Shown piece by piece: positions 34,813 through 46,200 of a DNA stretch of 64,000 bases. The stretch covers positions 416,408 through 480,407 of the forward strand of contig BDGG01000013.1 in assembly GCA_001949185.1 (NCBI GenBank). Direction: 5' to 3'. Under the pieces are notes generated by a model. The model did no database searches, was not told where the DNA came from, and was given only the letters and a program-made list of their open reading frames with translations. This DNA comes from Ramazzottius varieornatus (lineage: Eukaryota > Tardigrada > Eutardigrada > Parachela > Ramazzottiidae). Each line of letters opens with the position of its first letter. The first letter of the stretch is position 1. A program made the position numbers and the translations under genes.

Positions 34813-35642
34813 ATGATGAGCATTACATTTTACATTACATTATCTTACATTACAATTACACTTGTACACGACACTTAAATCACGGGGAAGTTGTAATGTA
34901 AATGTAAAATGTAATTACAACTTTTACCTGCCAGAATCTGCGGTATTTTTGGGTGTTTTGCCGCCAGAAATCTAAAAGTCGGCTGACTTACGCGGAAAAT
35001 GTCAGAAACTTCCTGAGTATGGTCATTTCTCAACCGTATTTTCATCTTTGTCTGGAAGACAATCACCAAGATCTATATTCTACGCAAACATAGACATAGC
35101 TGGCTCGTCGTTTTCGTCGCTCCTTGTCACTTTTAGGCGTTACAAACCGCTCGGTCTGTAAAATGTAAACTAGTGTAAAATGTAATTACACTTTTACAAT
35201 TACACTATTTTACATTAGCTAGACTCAAAGCTGGCGTTTACCTAAATTTGGGCCGTTTGTTTAGCTAAACGGACGTTGGGATTGATCAAGCTCGCCAAAC
35301 AGACCCCGCCCACTCAGTTTAGCTAAACGGATTGAAATCGTCCATTTAGCTAAACGGAGCCTGTTAATCGCCTCCGTGATGTCGGCATCGTGCGCGAAAA
35401 TGTTCCGCTCAAAAAACTCCCTTCAATTTTTCTGACGTCACAGCCTTTTCTACGTACTTTGGTATGTTAGACTGTGATTGATTATTTCGGTACTCAGACC
35501 TGAAATTTCAATTGATTACGTGCTTGGTTGATTTACTTAAACAAACGCCGTTTTTAAACGACTACTTTTACGTAAACGCCAGCTTTGAGTCTAGCTACTA
35601 CACTTTCCATTACACGGACCATCTGCGTGTAATGCTCATCAT
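34813..35642. mobile_element. MITE copy 1 (mariner-like, TA target), split by an inner insertion
   Basis: The ends are ATGATGAGCATTACA and GTAATGCTCATCAT, flanked on both sides by TA (34811-34812 and 35643-35644). The left ~400 bp matches copy 2 (36496-36928) almost base for base. The right part is interrupted by the inner element at 35218-35595. The element is rich in AATGTAAAATGTAATTACA-like palindromic blocks. No transposase is encoded. Confidence 0.8.
35218..35595. mobile_element. Inner inverted-repeat element nested in MITE copy 1
   Basis: The ends are GCTAGACTCAAAGCTGGCGT and its reverse complement, extended by TTTAC. Copy 2 of the host element lacks this block, which shows insertion directly. 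TA lies beside both ends, though the right junction has a few extra bases. Inside are three copies of TTTAGCTAAACGG. About 378 bp, no coding capacity. Confidence 0.75.
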
Positions 35643-36495
35643 TAACGTTAACCGTACCTCTGTGACCGTACGCTGTACTCAAATATTCTGGCCATCCGAA
35701 AACTGTAGCTACATCGGCAGTCCGGGAGCTACAGAATACGGCTAGCTTGGGTACCCGATGTACAGAATAGGAACAGTGTACTCCACCCGTACAGTCGGGA
35801 GCGTTTATGCGCTGGGAGGCCATCAAAAAGCCTACTATTATGTAGTTATAAGGGGTGGCTATCTCAACAACCGAAATTTGGGGTGGATAACTCAACAACA
35901 AAATACCGCAGAATGAGACTAGCCGATAACCCTTCTGAACGTTATTGGTTAGCGTAAGTTTTGAAGTGTAACATTTTCTTTTGTCAGGAGAAAACAACGC
36001 GACCAACGTCACGGTTGTCTTTGACCATGAAGTGAGGGAAGAATTTTCCAAAGACACACCACCCGATTCACACAAAGTACTCTACTATGTACTGGCAGTT
36101 GTACCAGCAGAGCAGTCGATCAACTCCACTTTCGTCAAGAGAAGATTTCGTCATGAACTTCCACACGAGAATTTCCTCTTTGGTTTCGACATGGATGATG
36201 ACGACAATAATCAAAGCTCTAGCGCACTGTAACCAGCATCAGCAAGATCAAGCTCTTTCTAACTTCTTGTGTTTCGTCGCGGAACCTCTCATGCCAATGC
36301 AACCCTCGCCGAAACCCTAAGGTTCAATGCGATCGGTTCAATTGTTTGCCTGTCATGGTTAGTCTGTCAGGAATTCAATGGACGAGGAAAATAATGAAGC
36401 TTCCAGATATGGCAAACACAGTACGGCAAAACGACGCGCCGGTTGATTCGGGTTTCCGGCCCAGGTTGTTCCTTCATTGGATAGTGTCTCGCATA

Positions 36496-36928
36496 ATGAT
36501 GAGCATTACATTTTACATTACAATTACACTTGTACACGACATTACAACCACGGGGAAGTTGTAATGTAAATGTAAAATGTAATTACAACTTTTACCTGCC
36601 AGAATCTGCGGTATTTTTGGGTGTTTTGCCGCCAGAAATCTAAAAGTCGGCTGACTTACGCGGGAAAATGTCAGAAACTTCCTGAGTATGGTCATTTTGC
36701 AACCGTATTTTCATCTTTGTCTGGAAGACAATTACTAAGATCTATATTCTACGCAAACATAGACATAGCTGGTTCGTCGTTTTCGTCGCTCCTTGTCACT
36801 TTTAGGCGTTACAAACCGCTCGGTCTGTAAAATGTAAACTGGTGTAAAATGTAATTACACTTTTACAATTACACTATTTTACATTACACTTTACATTACA
36901 CGGACCATCTGCGTGGAATGCTCATCAT
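36496..36928. mobile_element. MITE copy 2 (intact, 433 bp)
   Basis: Intact partner of copy 1, with terminal inverted repeats starting ATGATGAGCATTACA and TA on both sides (36494-36495 and 36929-36930). The right TIR has one substitution (GTGGAATGC for GTGTAATGC). It is very similar to copy 1 over the shared length, so both moved fairly recently. Confidence 0.8.
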
Positions 36929-39420
36929 TAGTTCTTCGAGAACTCGTGGCCGGTCCGGACCTGCCAACATCATCTCTCACCCGATGGATACCGCCGGCGG
37001 GATCCTCATCGGTGACGGTTCAAATATGCAACCAGGCCCCGAGTAACGGAATCTCCACCTTGACACACACTAACTTCGGGAAGGTGCCGTTTAAGCAGGA
37101 GGTAGAAAGGATTCACGAAGACGTCAACTACCAAATTAGTGAGGCGACCGCTCAAAAAATCCCAGACTTCATCGACCGGAAGGACACAAATCTGGACATG
37201 TCCCTATTCTTGTTCAGCGCGGTAAGCTTCAAGCCAGTGGGAAGATCCTTTCTATCCGGACGCGACCCGAGAGGGACAGCTCACGATGTCCGATGGGACA
37301 ACCAAAGAGGTTTTCTCCAACGGCGAGCAGAGAAGGATATGGAGTCTGGGCAAAGTTCCTCAGAAGTCTGGGGTCACGGCGTAGAGGCATAGTCGAGGAA
37401 ATTTAGGCAGGGGACGGGACAGCCCGGGCGTAAGGGTCAGCGCTTGCACGGGTCGGCTAGGGCCGGAAATGGTGGAAAAATGACCACCCTAAATGGCTCT
37501 GATATACAAGAGGTGGAAATTCCCATCCTGGAAGAACGGGGTGGGAACGGCAGGATGGAAAAGATGGGAGCAAGTGGCAGGGTGAGATTACCGGTATTCC
37601 GTGACATCAAACCCGGAAATCACGAGTTGTAAAAGTTTCTGGTGTCTGTTTCAAGGGTTCTCAATTAATTACCCAATTTGTAACCCATAGAGTAGTATTC
37701 CTTTCAATCTCGGCCACACACCGTCAGCCAGTGCGATCCCGGCATGCCACGCGGAGCATTCCATGACATCAGTGCATCGAAACTAATAGACGACATCAGT
37801 CCGACGGTTACAGTTACTGGGATTATCTAGGGCGGTGCTGCAATGTATAAAATGCATACCGGATCAAAAATTTGATTACGAGTTGTACCACAGTATGCCT
37901 CTGTGTATTACTAATCGATAAACTATTCAAAATACTCAGCCGGTGTGGCTGCATTTTGAACACAGTACAGTAACCCACGGCGATTCAAAAATACTGAATC
38001 CTTTTTAAGTTTTCACCCCTCCGATTACGCAAGGACAGTCGCAGTATTTCCGAAGTCATATTCCTGTTCAGCAGCAGTTACTAGAGAAGGTTCAATGCAG
38101 GAAGATACACATCATCGCAACCAAGTAGCTATGGGTATCACCGCTTCGTGACTCGACACCGACCGCGGCTTCCATTTACTGGTCGCATCAGAAGCTCCGC
38201 TTCAGTACTGGCGCGACGTCGGGTCACTCTGTTAATAAGATCGACATTAGCATAAAGCCATCGTACTGTCTTACATCCATTTGGCTGGTGGTTCGTGGTC
38301 AATTTTCAGTTTTGGTCGGTCTAGGAAACCACCGGGCGCAAATGCGGGAAAAATTAGATGTAGTCCGATGTATTGACCCGATGGAACACGTTGGATGCGA
38401 TGGGAAACGGTGTAAAGTACTTTTCTGATCCTGAGGCTGGCAGTGTTGCCTGTGCTTGCTGATGTAGAGCAGTTCGTCGTGCAGCTCTTAAGACGAATCT
38501 GAACTGCGGATTGTACTACCTGGTCAAACAGTTCACTATACAACCAGTGACGACTCGGGACTGGCTTACCGTGTCAAGCATTATCCCATTCCTTTTTTGT
38601 TAAGTGTATTTGAGAAACCCGCTTTGATACCCGCCGGTACGGCGGCCCATCGAAGGTTTTTTTTTTGTTTGTTCAGAGCCCTGCAACATGCAGTACGTTC
38701 TGTACTGCACCACATTTTACTGCAATGCAGTGTAGTTGCAGTCGCCGAAATGGTGAGAAATGGAGTTGCTGTTTTGAAAAGGGGAACACCATTCGCCGCA
38801 TTATACTGTTGTTGCCTCAAAAACAGTGGCAAAATCTTTCTGCTGGTCGGACTGTACCATTTTTCGTTTAAATCTCCGTGAAACATCCACGTTCGCGATG
38901 TATTTGGCATGTATATCCGTTTCCATGCAAAAATTCTGAATCTTTAAATGCGGTTCAGTGCAGTTGCAGTTCGGAGGATAGCCGAAAAATGCAGATGCAG
39001 TGCAGTTGCAGATTCAATTGAGGTATGGACTTACTGTATTCATTTTAGAAAGGAACAAAGCTGCGGCTGTGCTTGAAGGTGGAAGTACCACTAAGTACAG
39101 ATGAGGGCTGACAGAGAGAAGGAGAAGACTATTCGCTGTGTAACTGTAACGAGATATTGCAGTTCTCAAAACTCTTCCTCTTCTTCTGCAGAGTAATTAA
39201 ATTCTCTGCCGTTCTACAGAGCGTAGATTGTATATTGTAATGTGATACGTTACGTTGGTCTCATGGTGTTGACGGAAAGAAGTTTCGTTAACCTCAGATC
39301 TTGAATGGACTAACGAATCAAATCAGTAACTGGAAAAATTCACAGTTTTTGTGTCATTAAATTATCCACCCCAAGTAAAAAAGCAATCGGTCAATCAGGT
39401 GTAGTGGAAATTTTGATATA

Positions 39421-41454
39421 GGGTTTACTGTATTCTCTGCGGAAATGGTTGTACGTCACTGATATCTGGTTCACTAGAGTGTTAGCGTAGCTATTACACA
39501 AAGCCAATGGCGTCAGATCTTGGCGTATTTACGGACAGCTTTAGAAGCCGTTTTATGGAGTCAAACTACAGTAAGAGACAGCTTACAGAGAAAACTGACG
39601 TCACACGACAGCTGAGACAGAATGGTTAACACGGTAAGCCTTGAAACTCTAGCAGATAAAATTCAGAATAAACAGAAGACAACTAAAACTCGTCTGTATC
39701 AAAACTTATGAGATCGCCCACTATGCCCATCACTGAAGAATGATCCGAAGCAACATTCACCGTCTCAGGTTCGAACGCATCTTGGAATTTCTGGTCGACC
39801 ATTTTACATTTGTGGAAGCAGTTAAAAATGGCGGAAGGCTTTACGCTCTTCCAAGCCTCCATAGCCCAGTCGACAGCATCAAACACCGTGAGCCCTTTCA
39901 CGAAGTCTTCCACACCATTGATCACTGGGAGTTCTTCAAAAAACTCTTTGAAAAAGATGTTTTTTAAAATAATCTTTAAAACTCTTGATTATTCCAGCAT
40001 CTAACAGCTGAGCTCGAGCAGTTCAATTCGGGGGGAAGAAGTGCAACGTGACATTCGAGCGGGACGAAGCTTCATGCGCGATAAAGTTGTCCACAACCAA
40101 GAGAACATGGCGATCTTGCTTGACCATTTCCGCATTCAACCAGTCTAACCACGAGTTAAAGATTGCGGTGGTCATCCAAGCCGTGCTGTTATGATAGTAG
40201 GAAAATCCATACTTATCTACCGTGACATCATGAACAGCATTCTTTTCAAACGCCCGAGGTCGCTCTTCTGTACCGATCACACAGATTACGAACTTCTCAC
40301 CGGCTGCAGAACAAAGAAGGAAGATAGTGATTCTGTCTTTAGCGATTCTGACGCCTGTTTTCTGCCATCTTCCAATGATGAGCGACTTCACACCGAAATT
40401 TCTCCAAAATAAACTGGCCTCGTCAGCGTTCAGCAAGTTTCGTGGATCTACGTTCATTAGGACTTCAGGCAAATCAACGGTGAACCAGTTCTCCAGAGCT
40501 ACCAGGTCCTTACTCGACTCTTCACCTATGCACAAGACCCAAGCTTTACTATCTAATCAGTCGAAGTGTACAAGTTAAACGTACACAAGTCAAACCAAAA
40601 ATGTTTCCTCATACCATGCAAAGTTTTCATGCAATGTCGTGTCTCTTCTTGAACTTTTCCATTCACCCTTGACTTCCTCTGAAACTTTCGAGCTTGAGTC
40701 TCGACGCAACAATGGTGGCCACGTTTGTTAGAAATACAGGTCTTACAGGTATTCGCCGCTTACGGACCCATTTGAGAAATTTCAAAACCCCTTCATCCAC
40801 TTCCGGATACTCCAACTTGATGACTGCTTTCTTTCCCTTTCTGACACTGACTTCTCCTGTCTTCAATGCTGTCGCAGTCTTATGTCGTTCTTTGTATATT
40901 CTCCGAATACTGGATTCGCTCAAGTCGTACATGTCGGCCAAATCTCCGGCTTTAAACTACACAACAAAAAAGGGAACGATACAAATAACCAGCTACATTA
41001 TTGAAGAATAAACGTAATACACTGCAGAACAAAATTACCCCATGATCCATCTTGTAAATTATCTCTGCACGACGCTGAAGAATAGTCTGGAGAACAGCAG
41101 GTGCTATCGGCCGACGATCCTGGTTAGGTGGCCGATTCTTCAGTTTTCCCATAGTACAGTCTCGGAGTAGAGCAAATGAATTCAGTAGGAAAACGTTCGA
41201 CGAGAAGTGACAGAAAATACAAAGCAATCAGCGCAGTCGGACAAAATACTATTAGTCTGTGCGAGCCATTCACTGAACAGCTTATTTCATAACTGAACCA
41301 AGCAAAATGTGAACTCTCCGGATTGATTGGATTGATTGGATCCTGTGGCGTCACAGCTGTTTCAATCGTATGAGCTACCGCCTACCGACCATATCTGCAG
41401 TTTCACATTTTGAATTGAATGTGCATCCATTTCCGGAGAGAATACAGTATAGGC
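39421..41454 (-). mobile_element. Complete pogo/Tigger-type DNA transposon
   Basis: A 2034-bp element with terminal inverted repeats of about 36 bp. The left end reads GGGTTTACTGTATTCTCTGC, the right end read inward GCCTATACTGTATTCTCTCC, and both continue CGGAAATGG. TA flanks both sides (39419-39420, 41455-41456), as expected for Tc1/mariner/pogo insertion. It encloses the decayed transposase at 39683-41152, which is read leftwards. Confidence 0.85.
39683..41152 (-). pseudogene. Decayed Tigger/pogo transposase
   Basis: The start at 41152 (MGKLKNRPPNQ) opens an N-terminal helix-turn-helix region. An intron (41038-40957) joins KMDHG to FKAGDLADMYDLSESSIRR, followed by a CENP-B-type HTH. The DDE domain shows the catalytic contexts NADEASLFW, LLVVDNFIAH and LLDAGIIKSF, then the family C-terminal motif DAVDWAMEAWKSV. 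In-frame stops interrupt it after FRGSQG (40663), after HDIA, after PPN (40023) and near LFQRVF. At the FRGSQG site the family usually has Trp, so TGG to TGA is likely. It therefore cannot encode a full transposase and the copy is inactive. Confidence 0.85.
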
Positions 41455-41751
41455 TATATCGTCTCCCACCGCAGACTGGCTTACTAGCCTACCCCTGGGC
41501 GCTTGCCATGTGGAGGCCGAGAACTTTCAAGAAAAACCCGAAACCTTCCCTTGCCCTTCTCAAATTTCATCAGCTGTGCCTCTACGCTATGACCCCAGAC
41601 TTTTGAGGAACCTTGCCCACAGCCCATATTAAACCCTCATACTGAAAATATCGTTCGTACGCACATCGGTGTTACCGGGGACTGTATGGTTTAGCTTACT
41701 CTCATTCACGAGTTATGAATACGGAACGTGGGCAAATGAATTCACTCAGAT

Positions 41752-41825
41752 AGCTTTGTAAGTGGCGTACGCTGCCAGGCAATAAGAATGATGTTGTGCG
41801 CCACTTGAAACAACGATCAGGGAGG
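41752..41825. repeat. Family A hairpin
   Basis: GTAAGTGGCGTACGCTGCCA ... GTTGTGCGCCACTTGAAACA; one unit right of the Tigger element. Confidence 0.7.
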
Positions 41826-42041
41826 AATCATTGGCTGGCGTCCACTTAGTGACCTGCGCGTTCTCTACATTATCTGACGCTGAGACTGACAGGGCCGTGT
41901 ATAGTATGACGTTAGCCTGTGTTTCGTAAAGTCCATTAGGAAAAGAGCGAAATTGTCCACTACCGTGAACGACTAAGATACGGGTACACCTGGAAGAAGC
42001 TGTGGACTGTTGTATGAACAGACCTTAACACTGTGCATGCA

Positions 42042-42508
42042 ACCGTCCTCTTTGTGTATACAATCACTCAGTTTTATTCACTTCCCAGTTTTAGCTTTTG
42101 GTCTTTCGGGTCTGGGTCTTTTTTTTGCATGTACCTCGGTCTTCTCACCAAAGCAACACTAATGACCAGCGGTCAGCAAAATCCCAGCACGCTGGAAATT
42201 TTTTCTACAGTTTCGGGTGGTTTTGGTGAAATTTGGTGTTTCGTCTCTTCGCGCGAAACACGTGCACGGTATTCGCTTAAAACAAACTGAGCACTGGGAA
42301 CATATCTATCGAAGCCGAGCCTGGGATAAATTTTGTAGTCATCAGTGCGGTCAGAAGAAAATCAAGACCAGTTCTCTCTTTTGAGATTTGGCGTTCATGG
42401 CCTGCCAATTATCCCAATTTTGAAATTTCGAAAATTGCCTATTGGTTGGACCAGCCTCCGCAACACGGTACCAGCCAATAAAGTTCCTGTATACACAAAG
42501 AGGACGGT
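42042..42508. mobile_element. Non-autonomous inverted-repeat element, 467 bp
   Basis: A terminal inverted repeat of 21 bp: ACCGTCCTCTTTGTGTATAC(A) at 42042-42062 and its exact reverse complement at 42488-42508. No coding capacity was recognised inside, and no clear target duplication. Confidence 0.65.
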
Positions 42509-43212
42509 AGTATTCTGAAAACATGAAAACGATCGTGCTGAAAGTGTTAATTTTGATTGTTTTTCAGACGTGAACGAGACTGGAAACTTGAACCTTGCGT
42601 TGACTGAAGTGAGCACTCTTCTGTTAGTATGTTCTGAATGGTTTTGTGCGAACGACTTTCTTTTCACGCTGGGGCACAACAAATTGAAAATCCCTGTTCT
42701 ACTAGCTCGCGTTGCTGATCCTTCGTGAAGCTATTTCCGTACCACCGAGCTGGTTACAAAGTCGGACATCCCTTGCAGTTTGGCACAAAACCAATGAATA
42801 CAGGATGGATTTGCTAGTTTATACCGTACTCCGTACTTGCGCAGCACTCACGGTGCTTCACGCTGAAAGAGTCTAAATCAATTAATGCATTTAATTTCAA
42901 TCAGAAGGCGCTTCAGCATGCTCTCACGCATTACAACATAGCTCAAAGCCACGTGAATACATCAAATAACTTACACAACACATCGGGGAGAAAGTTTGTG
43001 ACCAGCAAAAAACAACTAAAACACCATTAAAACTTTGAAGAGAAAAACAAGCGCGCAAAGCGGGAAGGAGACGGGAAATGTACTGAGTATGGAATTATTC
43101 GTTGTGATGGGAATTTAAATGAAAAGAGTATGGATTGCTTCCAAAGGGAAACGTTGTGAATGAATCTTATCAGAAGTAGGGCGAATACGAAATAGACCGC
43201 TACGAGCTGGGC

Positions 43213-46200
43213 TCAGATGCCATCGGCTTTGCCACTGAAACTCGACTCGGGCATCACGTAACTGATATCGTCCCACGGGTGACGGTAGAGACCTTGCTTC
43301 AGACGACGTTGATCCAAGTAATGACCTAAGAGGGAACATTCTTAGAAATGACCTAAGAGGGCGCAAATACAGCACATTTTTCAAATCAGAACACGCCTTC
43401 CGATTTTCGCAGAACTGCTTTTTTCCGAGTCGAGTCCAGTCAAATTTTAAACGATTTGACAATCACCCATTTCTTTCACGCAGGTTTAATAGATATTTAT
43501 TTTTACCAATGAAGCCCATGCTGCGTCCGAGCACGAAGATGCCGTTGAGGATTCCAATCTCGACATACTCGTCAGCTTCTTCGCGGGTAAAGCAGCCCGA
43601 CGAGCGGAAGAGGTCCAGGAAAGAGCACGCGATGAAGCCATCGACGTTGAGGATCAGGTTAGGCTTCTTCTTTGTCGTGATCTTCTCGACCTCAAAGGCG
43701 TAGTCCAGGATGGGCGAAGCCGGGAAGTTCTTCTTGACATAATCGTGGAGAAGGACGATCCTCATATCCGGATTGTTAATCTACGAAAATCGTAAAATAT
43801 AAAATAGTTCTTTTTATTCTTAAAAACTTCGTATGGCATCGATTCTGCTTACGGATTTGACCCGATGGCCGATACCCATAATGGTCTGGCCACGTTTCTT
43901 CGTCTCGTTGACGAAGTCCATCGGTGACTGCCCACTATCGTACGCCTGTCCAAACATCCTCGCGGCATCGTCCAAAGCTCCACCGAAACGATCTCCCTAA
44001 AACACAGCAAGTTCAAACAAAAGTGTACTTTCAAGAAAGCCTTCTTAGACCTCGCAGAGCTGCATCAGTCGTGTACCTGCATACACCTATTCCATGGTCA
44101 GTGCTTGACCAAGTGTATGCAGGAGCTCGAAAGTACCTTATACCGCCTCTGCAAGAACCTGCATACACAGCCAACGTGAAAAATGCAGTTCATGGTCTAC
44201 GCAGGTACCCAACAGTCGTTCATACAAGCGCTATATGAACCTGCATACATACTTAATATGCAAAACGTGTTGCACAGTGTATGCAGGTGGATGTGAAACG
44301 AACAAAGTGTTGCAGGACGTCACTTACGATGGTGAGAAGACCCGAGCACAGACTGGACACCAGATCTTTTCCAGCTCGTGCCGTGACGATGGTGTTGTGT
44401 GCTCCACTGACAGCCGGACCGTGGTCAGCTGTGACGATCAGACACATCTCCAGGAACTTGCCGGCATAGGGTGGCAGTCGGCGCTGAAACCACAGCAGAC
44501 TCAGGACGCCACCCACCCCCATATCCTCCCTCAGGATCTCCGAGATGGGAATGCCAGCGTACAGCAGCTCCTGACCACGTTCATCGCAGATGCTGGTCAT
44601 GAAGGAGGCCGGTTTCCGGATCAAACCCAACTCACGCGCCCAGGCATAGTCCATGGGCACTGGTGGCGGTGGCAGATCGGGACCGGGGACGATGGCACCG
44701 CTGGCCACCAAACTCTGATACACATCCCTAGAAAAGGCAGCTCAGTTATTCCCCACATATGGAAGCTCGGCAAACAAACTCGATCAGATTGTTTTCCCAA
44801 CTGGTGCACACTGTCAGCAAATAAAACAGGGAACCTGCGCCACTCAGGATCTCAACAAGATCTTTCTTCCAAGTAGCGCACACTTCTGGTTAATATCACT
44901 GACAGCATGCGTCACTTGGAAAAACGACCTAGTCGAGCTTTTTGTCAAGCTTCCATATCATTCAAAAAACAGATTATTAAAAAATTCTTCTTTGCTCGAA
45001 ACAGTTTCGAAATGCGGAGTTCTCATACCTGATATTGTCACCGAGTTCGTCAAAGGACCGTGGTACAACCGCTCCCGCTTCCCTTAACGCCCTGTTCTTC
45101 TCGACCGACGTCTCCCTTTCGGCATTAGCGCATGCGCCAGCGTGACCAAACTGCACTTCGGAACTGAACATGGAAGCACAGGTACCAATGCACCATGCCA
45201 CCACGGGTTTGGAGATCTTTCCACTCCTGCAATGATCACAAAATTATTGAGGATCAGCCTCATAGAAACCAACAAGAACTTACCTGATGGCTTCGCAGAT
45301 CTCGTACTCTTCAACACCACCAACTTCGCCCAGCAAGACGATCATCTTGATCTCTGGGTCCAGCTGGTAGCGCCGCATGTGGTCGATGAAGGTGGTGCCG
45401 GGGTAACGATCACCACCAATGGCGATACCCTCATAGACACCGTTTGAGGCGCGGGAAATGATATTGTTCAGCTCATTGGACATACCTCCCGACCTCGACA
45501 CGTAGGCCACACTAAAAGAGAAGAAACATCAATTATCAGTAACAACTCACAGTCCTGAGACAGAACTCATGGTTCTTCCATCTGCATACATCACATCTCA
45601 TGGTTACGGTAACGACCCTGTATGCAGGTTCGTCACGGTTTCCTCCCAACCACCTGCATGCAACGCTAATAGGCGCTTTTCACGGCAACGAAGTATACAG
45701 GTGGGTACAAAACTCGAACATTCCGTTTGTAGATGCCGAATAAAAAAAGAGAACTGTTTCTGGATAGATTGTGGAGTTCGAGTACCTGCCAGGTCTGAAG
45801 AGCTTGGAAGATAGGATGTTGTCCAACATACCACCGGTATTGCCAATCTTGAAGCATCCCGGCTTGATACCTCCAACGGTAGCAGGACCGATGATACTGA
45901 CGCCCTTCTCGTCTGCTACCTTGTTCATGTGACGAGTGAGGTTTTCGGGGATACCTTCGGCGATGATAGCGATTGTTCGGATCTGCGGGAACGCCATGAC
46001 TTCCAGAGTGGAATCATAGGCCGAACGCATGGAGGCAAAGTTGATCACCACATCGACGTCGGGATGGTTCTTCATGCCTTCACTTAAATTCTTGTACACT
46101 GCAAAAGAAACTATCAGCATTCTGCTTAGACGAACAAACTGGATAAGATCGTTTCCTGAGTGACGCCCCCTTTTGCGCTGTCTTAGCCAACAGCATGCGT

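Larger units (their letters stand above)
23596..39420. other. Gene desert of 15.8 kb upstream of the NET-family gene
   Basis: No supported protein-coding gene. Open frames are short, lack conserved motifs, and none has convincing splice partners. Contents seen: hairpins (30082-30208), an inverted-repeat element (30243-30755), family A hairpins (33068-33200), two copies of a 433-bp element (34813-35642 and 36496-36928) and many short TACTGTA motifs. Such deserts are typical around developmental transcription factors, so cis-regulatory DNA is plausible here. That is inference from layout only. Confidence 0.6.
41455..43212. other. Intergenic stretch between the Tigger element and ATP-citrate lyase
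   Basis: About 1.76 kb with no recognised gene. It contains a family A hairpin (41752-41825) and an inverted-repeat element (42042-42508). It should also hold the 3' UTR of the ATP-citrate lyase gene, whose stop is at 43213. Confidence 0.6.

Noticed and set aside
36913-37392. Plus-strand open frame of 159 codons
   Set aside because: It begins inside the end of MITE copy 2, has no recognised motif and no splice partners; treated as chance.
44235-44876. Plus-strand open frame of 213 codons
   Set aside because: It is antisense to ATP-citrate lyase exon 13 and shows no conserved motif.
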